Shown piece after piece: positions 1 to 6,659 of a DNA stretch of 8,870 bases. The stretch comes from Solirubrobacterales bacterium. GTDB taxonomy: Bacteria > Actinomycetota > Thermoleophilia > Solirubrobacterales > Solirubrobacteraceae. Each line of letters begins with the position of its first letter. Position 1 is the stretch's first letter. Location: contig QHBV01000252.1 of the NCBI GenBank assembly GCA_003244035.1, positions 2,524 through 11,393 of the forward strand, written 5' to 3'. The notes under the pieces were generated by a model. It made no database searches and was not told the DNA's origin. It saw only the letters and a list, made by a program, of their open reading frames with translations. The translations under genes were made by a program, and so were the position numbers.

Positions 1-9
1 GCCTGCGCT

Positions 10-89
10 CTGGGACGCTGACGGTCGAGAACCGCTAGGGGCCGATCGAGGTTCAGTGCGAGCAGTGGCGCACCACCGCTGGGACGCTG
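10..89. repeat. Short direct repeat, two exact 11-mers
   Basis: The 11-mer CTGGGACGCTG occurs at 10-20 and again at 79-89, 69 bp apart. The bases after it are also similar if a 2-bp gap is allowed (acggtcgagaa versus ggtctcggaa), giving an imperfect repeat of about 20 bp. A shorter related string (CTGGACGCTGAC) occurs inside nirD near 260. The function is unknown and it may be a chance match in GC-rich DNA. Confidence 0.3.
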
Positions 90-109
90 GGTCTCGGAAG
101 GGAATGCTC

Positions 110-154
110 GAATAGGAATAGGGCAAGAGGGCGCCTGGCCGGCCCGGGGCGCCC
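110..154 (-). terminator. Possible intrinsic terminator after nirD
   Basis: Read on the minus strand, GGGCGCC (148-154) pairs with GGCGCCC (129-135) to give a perfect 7-bp stem around a 12-nt GC-rich loop. It is followed by a relatively T-rich tail (TCTTGCCCTATTCCTATT, 111-128). It lies 30 bp past the nirD stop, where the operon would be expected to end. The tail is not a pure U-run, as is common in high-GC actinobacteria, so efficiency is uncertain. The stem is symmetric and could equally act for a convergent plus-strand transcript. Confidence 0.45.
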
Positions 155-183
155 GCCGGCGCCGCCATCCACCGAGGGAGCGC

Positions 184-531
184 TCAGGCGCGCGCGGGAA
201 CCGGGTCCACCACGCTCGCGGCGACCGGAGCCCCCAGCGACACGTGCACCTCGTCGTCCTGGACGCTGACACGATGGGCGGCGACCCCGCACTCCCCCGG
301 GGCCGTGCGCAACCGCCCCGAGGCCAGCTCGTAGCGCCGCTCGTGCAAGGGGCAGATCACGACCTGGTCTGAGACGATCCCGTCTGACAGCGGGCCACCC
401 ATGTGCGGGCAGGAGTCATCGAGCGCGTACCAGCCGTCGCGGGTGCGAAAGACCGCGATCCGCCGGCCGGCGATCGTGACGGCCCGCCCTTCCCCCATTG
501 GAACATCCTCCACGTTGCAGGCGAGCGTCAT
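184..531 (-). CDS. nirD: Nitrite reductase (NADH) small subunit NirD, Rieske type
   Basis: This 115-residue protein is the small subunit of assimilatory NADH-nitrite reductase, expected to work with NirB in the cytoplasm on the nitrite-to-ammonium step. A complete Rieske [2Fe-2S] ligand set is visible: C41-P-H43 and C60-P-L-H63, with the family-like segments SCPHMGGPLSDG and CPLHERRYEL. Many enterobacterial NirD proteins have lost these ligands, so this is the cluster-binding form of the family. The length is normal (about 100-120 residues). The ATG overlaps the nirB stop as ATGA, and GGAG sits 8-11 bases upstream of the start. Translation is therefore probably coupled to nirB and ribosome-binding-site-driven, unlike the two genes before it. 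A short Ala/Val/Pro-rich tail (about residues 101-115) follows the Rieske fold. Identity is confident from both sequence and neighbours. Confidence 0.93.
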   Translation of the reverse strand: MTLACNVEDVPMGEGRAVTIAGRRIAVFRTRDGWYALDDSCPHMGGPLSDGIVSDQVVICPLHERRYELASGRLRTAPGECGVAAHRVSVQDDEVHVSLGAPVAASVVDPVPARA

Positions 532-2969
532 CGCTCCGCTCCGGCCGGCGGCCCGACGGCGGCGAGCTCCCGGAGATCCAGCTCTTCGGAGGGCTCATCG
601 AGGTCCGTGAACTGGCGGGGGTGGTAGGGATCATCGCGCTCGAGCCACGGATCGACGAGGGCGGCGGCCTTGGCTATGCGAAAGCGCTCCAGCAGCTCCG
701 CGCTGCGCTGGGGATCCAGAACGGCTTCGCGCACCTGCTCGAGCCCGACCCGGGGAACGAAGTCGTACGTACGCTCCTTGTACTCGGCGTGCTCGCGGTA
801 GAACTGCAGGAACGCCGTTGCGAGGCGCAGCGCTTCCGCCGGGGTCTGCACGGTCGCGAGCACGTCGCCCTCGCGCACCGTCCCGCCGGCGGCTCCGCCG
901 ACCCGCACCTGCCAGCCGCCCTCGACCGCGATGGCGCCGATGTCCTTGACGCTCGCCTCGGCGCAGTTGCGCGGGCACCCCGATACGCCTGACTTGACCT
1001 TGTGCGGTGTGTGGAGCCCCTCCCACGCCAGCTCCATCTCGATCCCCAGGCGGATCGAATCTCCCAGCCCGTAGCGGCAGAAATCCGTGCCCACGCACGT
1101 CTTGACCGTGCGGATCGCCTTTGAGTAGGCGTGACCGGAGGGCATGTCGAGCTCACTCCAGATCGCCGGCAGGTCCTGCTTGCGGACGCCGAGCAGATCG
1201 AGCCGCTGGCCGCCGGTGACCTTGACCATCGGAACCTCGTAGCGTTCGGCGACCTCGGCGATCCGGCGCAGCTGCGCCGGCGTGACGACGCCGCCGTGGA
1301 TCCGCGGAACGACCGAGAAGGTCCCGTCGCGCTGGATGTTGGCGTGGACCCGATCGTTGATGAAGCGAGCGTCGCGCTCCTCGCGGTGGCTGTTGGCGCG
1401 CACCTCGGAGATCAGGTAGGCCAGCGCGGGCTTGCAGACGCCGCACTCGCGACCGGTTCCACAGCTGGTGGCCACGTCGCTGGCCGACTCGTGACCATCG
1501 CGGCGGATCGCTGCGGCGAGCTGCTCGCGGGTCTGCTTGCGGCACGGACACAGGTAGGCGGGCTCGTCGCTGAGGCCGCCGGTCGCGTCGGCGACGATCT
1601 CGACCACGAGCCCCTTGCACGACCCGCACCCGGTCCCCGCGCGGGTGCGCGCCATCACCTCGCGGGGGGTCGCGCACCCCTCGCCCACGGCGTCGAGTAG
1701 CGTCTGCTTGCAGACGCCGTTGCAGTTGCACACCTGGGCCTCCGCCGGCAGCTCAGCGCCGCCGACCTCGGCCGCCGCCGCGAGCCGCGCGAGCGGATCC
1801 TCGACCACCTCGCCGGCCTTGACCAGCGCCAGCAGCGCTTCCGCGCCGCGGGTGTTTCCGAGTAGCACCGCCCCCGTCGCCCGGCCCTCCGAGACGACCA
1901 GCTTGCGGTACACGCCCGCGCAGGCGTCGTGGACGATCGCAGCCGAGTCCCCTTCCGCCTGCCCGACCGAGACGAGGTCGATCCCGGCGACCTTCAGCTT
2001 CGCGCTCGGGACCGAGCCCCCATAGGCCGCCTCCCGGTGCAGCAGCGTGTCGGCGGCGACGCGCGCCTGCTCGATGATCGGCCCGACGAGCCCGTAGACG
2101 ACGCCGCGATGCTCGGCGCACTCGCCGAGCGCGAGGACGCCGTCGATCGATGTCCTCATCGCGTCGTCGACCACCACCCCCCGCGCGCACTCCACCCCGA
2201 GCGCGCGCGCGAGCGTCAGCTCGGGCCGGATCCCGATCGAGACGACCACGAGGTCGGCGGCGATCTCCTCGCCGTCGGCGAAGCGAAGCCGCTTGACGCC
2301 GTCCTCGTCGCCGACCAGCGCCTGGGTGGAGCGCTCGAGCAGGACCTCGATCCCCAGCTCCTCGAACGCGGGCAGTAGCAGCCCTGCGGCCCCGCCGTCG
2401 AGCTGGCGCTCCATCAGGCGGTCCATCAGGTGCACGACGGTCGTCGGGCACCCCTGGGCATGCACGCCGCGAGCGGCCTCGAGCCCGAGCAGTCCGCCCC
2501 CGATCACCACCGCCCGCCGAGCCCCCGCGGCCGCCGGGCGGATCGCCTCGCAGTCCTCGGGGCCGCGGAACGGGTGCACGCCGAGCAGGTCGATCCCGGG
2601 CAGCGGCGGCAGCAGCGGCACCGAGCCGGTCGCGAGCACGAGCGAGTCGAACGGCAGCGCCGGCCCGCCCTCGAGCTCCAGCGCCCGCGTCCCGTTGGAG
2701 CCCGCCGCGAGCCCCACCGCGCGGGCGCCGAGCACCACCCGCACGCGGTGGTCCTCGAACCACTCGGCCGGGCGCAGGGCAAGCGAATCGGGGTCCTCGC
2801 CCGAGACGAGGATCTCCGATAGCCGCACGCGGTCATACGGCAGCCGCGGCTCACCGCACAGCAGCGAGATCGCGACATCCGGGTCGCGCTCACGCAGCGC
2901 CTCAACCAGCGCCTGGCCGGCGATCCCGCCGCCGACGACGACGACCCCCGAGGTGGACGGACGCTTCAT
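528..2969 (-). CDS. nirB: Assimilatory nitrite reductase (NADH) large subunit NirB
   Basis: This 813-residue cytoplasmic flavo/Fe-S/siroheme enzyme takes electrons from NADH and reduces nitrite to ammonium. The order of domains is a FAD-binding fold (GGGIAG at 13-18), an NADH-binding fold (GGGLLG from G157), a BFD-like [2Fe-2S] domain (C414, C416, C448, C451), a second BFD-like domain (C474, C476, C509, C512), and a nitrite/sulfite reductase ferredoxin-like half domain with the siroheme/[4Fe-4S] domain. The siroheme cluster ligands are C625-x5-C631 and C665-x3-C669, in TCVGTDFC and SGCPRNC. Length and order match the NirB/NasD family. The N-terminal half is paralogous to the C-terminal part of the preceding nitrate reductase, and both contain GECAEHRGVV. 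The ATG overlaps the preceding stop as ATGA. No Shine-Dalgarno is visible; instead the upstream bases carry a promoter/operator-like element (2970-3030). A sulfite reductase is less likely given NADH domains and an adjacent NirD. Confidence 0.95.
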   Translation of the reverse strand: MKRPSTSGVVVVGGGIAGQALVEALRERDPDVAISLLCGEPRLPYDRVRLSEILVSGEDPDSLALRPAEWFEDHRVRVVLGARAVGLAAGSNGTRALELEGGPALPFDSLVLATGSVPLLPPLPGIDLLGVHPFRGPEDCEAIRPAAAGARRAVVIGGGLLGLEAARGVHAQGCPTTVVHLMDRLMERQLDGGAAGLLLPAFEELGIEVLLERSTQALVGDEDGVKRLRFADGEEIAADLVVVSIGIRPELTLARALGVECARGVVVDDAMRTSIDGVLALGECAEHRGVVYGLVGPIIEQARVAADTLLHREAAYGGSVPSAKLKVAGIDLVSVGQAEGDSAAIVHDACAGVYRKLVVSEGRATGAVLLGNTRGAEALLALVKAGEVVEDPLARLAAAAEVGGAELPAEAQVCNCNGVCKQTLLDAVGEGCATPREVMARTRAGTGCGSCKGLVVEIVADATGGLSDEPAYLCPCRKQTREQLAAAIRRDGHESASDVATSCGTGRECGVCKPALAYLISEVRANSHREERDARFINDRVHANIQRDGTFSVVPRIHGGVVTPAQLRRIAEVAERYEVPMVKVTGGQRLDLLGVRKQDLPAIWSELDMPSGHAYSKAIRTVKTCVGTDFCRYGLGDSIRLGIEMELAWEGLHTPHKVKSGVSGCPRNCAEASVKDIGAIAVEGGWQVRVGGAAGGTVREGDVLATVQTPAEALRLATAFLQFYREHAEYKERTYDFVPRVGLEQVREAVLDPQRSAELLERFRIAKAAALVDPWLERDDPYHPRQFTDLDEPSEELDLRELAAVGPPAGAER

Positions 2970-5900
2970 GCAGCGATCGTGGCGCGGTCCGGTTTCTCGG
3001 CCGTTCCGGTTTCGTTTCGGTCAGATGAACTGGCGAGGATCGCTTCGACCTCCCGCGAGCAGCTGCCGCAGCCGGTGCTCGCCCGCGTCGCCCGGGCGAC
3101 CTGTGCGAGCGTGGCGAAGCCGCCCGTGCGAATCGCGGCGGCGATCTCCCCGTGCGTGACCGAGTTGCACGAGCACACGATCGCCCCGTCGGACGCCGGC
3201 TCGCTGGCGGGCGAGCCGGCGCCGGCACCGAGCAGCTCCGCCGGCACCCCGTCGCCGGTGCGCAGCAGCTCCGAGAGCCTGCGACCGTGGCTCGCGTCGC
3301 CGACCAGCAGCGCACCGGTGAGCCGCTCGCCGTCGAGCACCAGCTTGCGGTAGACGCCGTTGCGGGTGTCGGAGAAGACGACCTCGTCCTGTTCGCCAGC
3401 GGCGCCGGAGCTGCCGCCGGCGAACAGCTCCACGCCCGCGACCTTGAGCGTGGTCGCGGGCGTGGCCCCGTGAAAGCCGGCGGGGTCGCCGGCGATCGCG
3501 GCGCCGGCGACGCGCGCCTGCTCGGCGATCGGCGCCCACAGCCCCTGCACCACGCCGCGGTGCTCGGCGCACTCGCCCACCGCCCAGACTGAGGGCGCGC
3601 TGGTGCGCAGCTCGTCGTCGACGAGGATCCCGCGGCCCACCTCGATCCCGGCCTCGCGCGCGAGCGTGGTCTCCGCCCGCACGCCGGCCGCGACCACGAC
3701 GAGCCCAGCCGGCAGCCGCTCGCCGTCGTCGAGCAACACCTCGCTGGAGGAGATCGAGGCGACCGAGCGACCGAGCCGCAACGCGAGCCCGAAAGCCTGC
3801 AGCGTCCGCGCGAGCAGCCGGGCCGCGCCATCGTCCAGCTGCGCCGGCATCAGCCGCTCCGAGCACTCGACGACGGTCACCGGGACCCCGCGCGCGAGCA
3901 GCCCGGCCGCCGCCTCGAGCCCCAAGAGGCCGCCCCCGACCACGACGGCGCAACTCGTCTTCCCCGCCGCGGTCGCGATCCCCGCGACGTCGGCGGTCGT
4001 GCGAAAGCTGTGGACCTGGGGCAGCTGCGCGCCCTCGATCGGGGGCACAAACGCGCGCGAGCCGGTCGCGATCACGAGCGCGTCGTAGCCGTGGGAGACC
4101 CCGTCGGAGTCGATCGCCCGCCGGGCCTCGGGGTCGATCGCAACCGCGGGCCGGCCCGCCCGCAGGTCGACCCCCTTGGCCTCGTACCACGCCGCCGAGC
4201 GCAGCTCGAGCTCGTCCTCTCCACAGGTCCGCGCCAGCAGCTTCGAGAGCAGCACCCGGTTGTAGGCGGGCACCGGCTCTTCGCCCAGCATCGTGATCGC
4301 CCAGCTCTCGGCGGGGCGCCGGCGCAGCGCCTCCTCGACCACGGCAAGGCCGGCCATCCCGGTACCGACCACCACCAGCCGGCGCGCTCGCCCAGCCCCC
4401 AGCGGGCGAGCGCGCCCACCCACCGGATCCACCCGCACGGCCGCGGCCTTCAGCTCCGGCTGCTTCGAGGTCGGGTCTACCGCGCCATGCGTCAGCCCGT
4501 TCGCGGCACCGGCGCCGGCCGGCGCGTGCAGCGCCCCCCAGTGCATCGGCGCAAACGCAACCCCCGGCGGGATCGTCTCGTCGCAGCGCAGGCGCACGAT
4601 CGCAGCGCCGCGCACGGAGCCGACTCGTACACGCTCGCCGTCGGCAACGCCCGCCGTGGCCGCGTCGCGCGGGTGCAGCTCCACGAACGGCTCGGCGGAC
4701 GCGGCATTGAGCGCCGGCGACTTGCCGGTGCGCGTCAGCGTGTGCCAGTGTTCGGAGACCCTGCCCGTCGTCAGCTGCAGCGGATACTGCTCGGAGACGG
4801 CCTCGGCGGGGCCCGCGTGAGGCGTGCGCGCAAAGCGTGCGCGGCCGTCGGCGGTGGGAAATCGGCGGCGCTCGTACAGACGCTCGGTGCCCGGGTGCGC
4901 ATCGGCCTCCTCGAGCACCCCCGCCGGACACGGCCACTGGATCCCGCCCTCGCGCGCAAGCCGGGCGTGGCTGAGCCCGGTCATGTCACACGGGCGCCCG
5001 GCGGTGCACGAGGCGAGCTCGTCGAACAGCTCGGCCGCGTCGGGCCATGCGAACTGCTCGCCGTGCCCGAGCGCGCCGGCCAGCCGCGCGAAGATGCGCC
5101 AGTCGGGCAACGCCTCGCCGGGCGGGTCGAGCGCCGCGCGCACGAGCCCGACGCGCCGCTCGGAGTTGGTCATCGTCCCGGTCTTCTCCGGCCACGCGGC
5201 CGCCGGGAGGACGGCATGGGCCAGTGCCGAGGTCTCGGTCGGGTGATAGGCGTCCTGCACCACCACCAGCTCGGCGCGCTCCAGCGCCGCCCGCGCGCGG
5301 GCGGCATCGGGCAGCGACACGACGGGGTTTGTCGCGACGATCCACACCGCCTTGACGGTGCCCTGCGCCAGCGCGTCGAACAGCTCGACGGCGGGCAGCC
5401 CGGGCTTCTCTGACAGCGGCGGGCAGCCCCACAGCCGCTCGATCTCCGCTCGGTCACTCGCCGAGGCGATCGTGCGGTAGCCGGGCAGCAGGTGCGCGAG
5501 CCCGCCGGTCTCGCGGCCGCCCATCGCGTTCGGCTGGCCGGTCAGCGAGAACGGGCCGGCTCCGGGGCGGCCGATCTGACCGGTCGCGAGGCACAGGTTG
5601 ATCAGCGCACGGTTCTTGAGCGTCCCGACCGTCGATTGGTTGGCGCCCATCGACCACAGCGCGATCGCGCGCCGGGACTCGCCGAACCGCCGCGCTGCCG
5701 TCTCGATGTCCGCGGCGGGCACGCCGCAGACCTCCGACGCGCGCTCGGGGGGCCACGCGGCCGCGACCGCGGCGGTCTGCTCGAAGCCGCTCGTGTGGGC
5801 GCGCACGAACGGCTCATCGACGAGGTGCTCGCGAATGATCACGTGCAGGATCGCGTTCAGCAGCGCCAGATCGGTGCCGGGCACCACCGGCAGGTGCAGG

Positions 5901-6529
5901 TCTGACCGCTGTGCGGTCTGGGTCGCGCGCGGATCGGCGCAGATCACGAACGCGCCCTCGCGCCGGCGGTCCTGGATCCGGCCCCAGACGATCGGGTGAC
6001 AGGCCGCGGCGTTCGAGCCGAGCAGGAGGAAGCAGTCGGCGAGATCGAGGTCGGCGTAGCTCGGCGGAGGGCCATCCGAGCCGAACGCCCCGTTGTATCC
6101 GGCGACCGCCGAGGACATGCACAGCCGCGAGTTGGAGTCGAGGTTGTTGGTGCCGATGAAGCCCTTGACGAGCTTGTTGACCGCGTAGTAGTCCTCGCTC
6201 AGCAGCTGCCCGGAGATGTAGAACCCAACCGCGTCGGGGCCGTGGCGCTCGACGATCTCCCGTAGACGACCCGCCAGCGTGCCGATCGTCTGCTCCCAGC
6301 CGTGCTCGCGGAAGCGCACGTCGCGGCGCTCGCGCAGCAGCGGCGCCAGTGCGCGGTCGCCGGCGTGCACGGCGGCGGGCAGCTCGAGCGGCTTGCGGCA
6401 CGTGCGACCGCGGTTGACGCGGTAGTCGGGGTCGCCGACGACGTCGAGTAGTCGCCCGCGCCCCGTCCGCGCGATCAGCCCGCAGCCGACGCCGCAGTAG
6501 GGACACACGGTGCGTGTCTCGGCAACCAT
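2966..6529 (-). CDS. nasC: Assimilatory nitrate reductase fused to NADH/FAD oxidoreductase and BFD domain
   Basis: This 1187-residue protein combines the catalytic and electron-input parts of a cytoplasmic assimilatory nitrate reductase. Residues 1 to about 690 are a molybdopterin oxidoreductase of the NarB/NasA type. It has an N-terminal [4Fe-4S] site (C9, C12, C16 in CPYCGVGC, and C44 followed by R-K), a probable molybdenum-ligand cysteine C137 in NSRLCMSSA, and a C-terminal molydopterin dinucleotide-binding domain around LTTGRVSEHWHT. From about 715 comes an FAD/NAD(P)H pyridine-nucleotide oxidoreductase (GTGMAG at 722-727, GGGLLG from G865). It ends in a BFD-like [2Fe-2S] domain (C1119, C1121, C1154, C1157). 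In Bacillus and Klebsiella the catalytic and flavoprotein parts are separate polypeptides. I use the symbol for the catalytic subunit; naming varies between species. There is no signal peptide. The ATG chosen lies 8 codons before the first cysteine, as usual for the family. The last 21 residues (1167-1187) are polar, lie outside any domain, and overlap a regulatory element. There is no frameshift, and the next gene overlaps by ATGA. Confidence 0.93.
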   Translation of the reverse strand: MVAETRTVCPYCGVGCGLIARTGRGRLLDVVGDPDYRVNRGRTCRKPLELPAAVHAGDRALAPLLRERRDVRFREHGWEQTIGTLAGRLREIVERHGPDAVGFYISGQLLSEDYYAVNKLVKGFIGTNNLDSNSRLCMSSAVAGYNGAFGSDGPPPSYADLDLADCFLLLGSNAAACHPIVWGRIQDRRREGAFVICADPRATQTAQRSDLHLPVVPGTDLALLNAILHVIIREHLVDEPFVRAHTSGFEQTAAVAAAWPPERASEVCGVPAADIETAARRFGESRRAIALWSMGANQSTVGTLKNRALINLCLATGQIGRPGAGPFSLTGQPNAMGGRETGGLAHLLPGYRTIASASDRAEIERLWGCPPLSEKPGLPAVELFDALAQGTVKAVWIVATNPVVSLPDAARARAALERAELVVVQDAYHPTETSALAHAVLPAAAWPEKTGTMTNSERRVGLVRAALDPPGEALPDWRIFARLAGALGHGEQFAWPDAAELFDELASCTAGRPCDMTGLSHARLAREGGIQWPCPAGVLEEADAHPGTERLYERRRFPTADGRARFARTPHAGPAEAVSEQYPLQLTTGRVSEHWHTLTRTGKSPALNAASAEPFVELHPRDAATAGVADGERVRVGSVRGAAIVRLRCDETIPPGVAFAPMHWGALHAPAGAGAANGLTHGAVDPTSKQPELKAAAVRVDPVGGRARPLGAGRARRLVVVGTGMAGLAVVEEALRRRPAESWAITMLGEEPVPAYNRVLLSKLLARTCGEDELELRSAAWYEAKGVDLRAGRPAVAIDPEARRAIDSDGVSHGYDALVIATGSRAFVPPIEGAQLPQVHSFRTTADVAGIATAAGKTSCAVVVGGGLLGLEAAAGLLARGVPVTVVECSERLMPAQLDDGAARLLARTLQAFGLALRLGRSVASISSSEVLLDDGERLPAGLVVVAAGVRAETTLAREAGIEVGRGILVDDELRTSAPSVWAVGECAEHRGVVQGLWAPIAEQARVAGAAIAGDPAGFHGATPATTLKVAGVELFAGGSSGAAGEQDEVVFSDTRNGVYRKLVLDGERLTGALLVGDASHGRRLSELLRTGDGVPAELLGAGAGSPASEPASDGAIVCSCNSVTHGEIAAAIRTGGFATLAQVARATRASTGCGSCSREVEAILASSSDRNETGTAEKPDRATIAA
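2970..3032 (-). promoter_or_regulatory. Putative GlnR-type operator and leaderless promoter for nirB, inside nasC 3' end
   Basis: On the minus strand, directly upstream of the nirB ATG, four pentamers stand at exact 11-bp spacing: TTCAT (3025-3029), GAAAC (3014-3018), GGAAC (3003-3007), GAAAC (2992-2996). GlnR boxes of actinobacteria are described as gTnAC-N6-GAAAC repeats, which have the same 11-bp phasing. CACGAT lies at -12 to -7 from the ATG (2976-2981) and keeps the A at position 2 and T at position 6 of a TANNNT -10 box. No Shine-Dalgarno is present, so a leaderless transcript starting at the ATG is plausible. The segment aligns without gaps with the region before nasC. It also codes for the nasC C-terminal tail. 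The function is inferred from sequence only. Confidence 0.5.
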
Positions 6530-6592
6530 GCCGCGATCGTGCAGGGCCGCGGTTTCGCGGTCGTCTCGCGTCTGTGAACGGTGGATGAACTG
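6530..6592 (-). promoter_or_regulatory. Putative GlnR-type operator and leaderless promoter of the nitrate reductase gene
   Basis: In the gap before nasC, the minus strand carries pentamers TTCAT (6585-6589), TTCAC (6574-6578), GAGAC (6563-6567) and GAAAC (6552-6556), each separated by exactly 6 bases. The array is centred about 41.5 bases upstream of the ATG, the distance expected of an activator site if transcription starts at the ATG itself. CACGAT (6536-6541) occupies -12 to -7. There is no recognisable -35 box or Shine-Dalgarno, which fits activator-dependent, leaderless expression. The matches to the GlnR consensus are imperfect (GAAAC exact; the others keep the terminal AC or only A). 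The case rests largely on conservation of the same layout before nirB. Confidence 0.5.
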
Positions 6593-6620
6593 ACCTCGGC
6601 AGGCAAGCGGGCCTGATCAA

Positions 6621-6642
6621 GACCGCTTCCCTGAGAACGGTC
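6621..6642 (-). terminator. Weak hairpin after the TrpD-like gene
   Basis: On the minus strand, GACCG-TTC pairs with GAA-(G bulge)-CGGTC around a 5-nt loop, 17 bp past the stop of the TrpD-like gene. No T-run follows (TTGATCAGG), so intrinsic termination is doubtful. It could slow or partly end transcription from the glutamine synthetase/regulator block before the nasC promoter region, or have no role. Confidence 0.25.
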
Positions 6643-6659
6643 GAGCGAGAACTCCGCGC

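Larger units (their letters stand above)
1..183. other. Non-coding stretch downstream of nirD; no supportable gene
   Basis: This end of the window follows the nirD stop codon. It holds a GC-rich hairpin (129-154) and a short direct repeat (10-20 and 79-89), both listed separately. Plus-strand frames entering from the left edge stop at 36-38 and 111-113, so a convergent gene could end here, but the few codons visible resemble no family I know. I see no tRNA and no convincing promoter. It is most likely an intergenic region closing the nitrate/nitrite reductase block. Confidence 0.5.

Noticed and set aside
2..113. Possible 3' end of a convergent plus-strand gene entering from the left edge
   Set aside because: Open codons exist in two frames (stops at 36-38 and 111-113) but are too few and show no recognisable sequence.
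3021..4937. Minus-strand 638-codon open frame overlapping the flavoprotein part of nasC
   Set aside because: It is the alternative frame of the same DNA, very Arg/Ala/Gly-rich with no motifs, while the nasC frame shows intact FAD, NAD and BFD motifs.
4010..5413. Long plus-strand open frame (467 codons) opposite the nitrate reductase gene
   Set aside because: It is antisense to a gene with clear domain motifs, its product is Arg/Gly/Pro/Ala-rich with no family signature, and such open frames are routine in GC-rich DNA.
2966..6529. Two separate genes (catalytic nitrate reductase and NADH oxidoreductase) joined by a sequencing error
   Set aside because: The frame is continuous through the linker (about residues 690-720) and the domains on both sides are complete, so a true fusion is the simpler reading.
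6593..6659. A sigma70-like -35/-10 pair (TTGATC with a downstream hexamer) upstream of the operator-like array
   Set aside because: No acceptable -10 hexamer lies at 16-18 bp spacing; candidates such as AGGTCA are poor matches.
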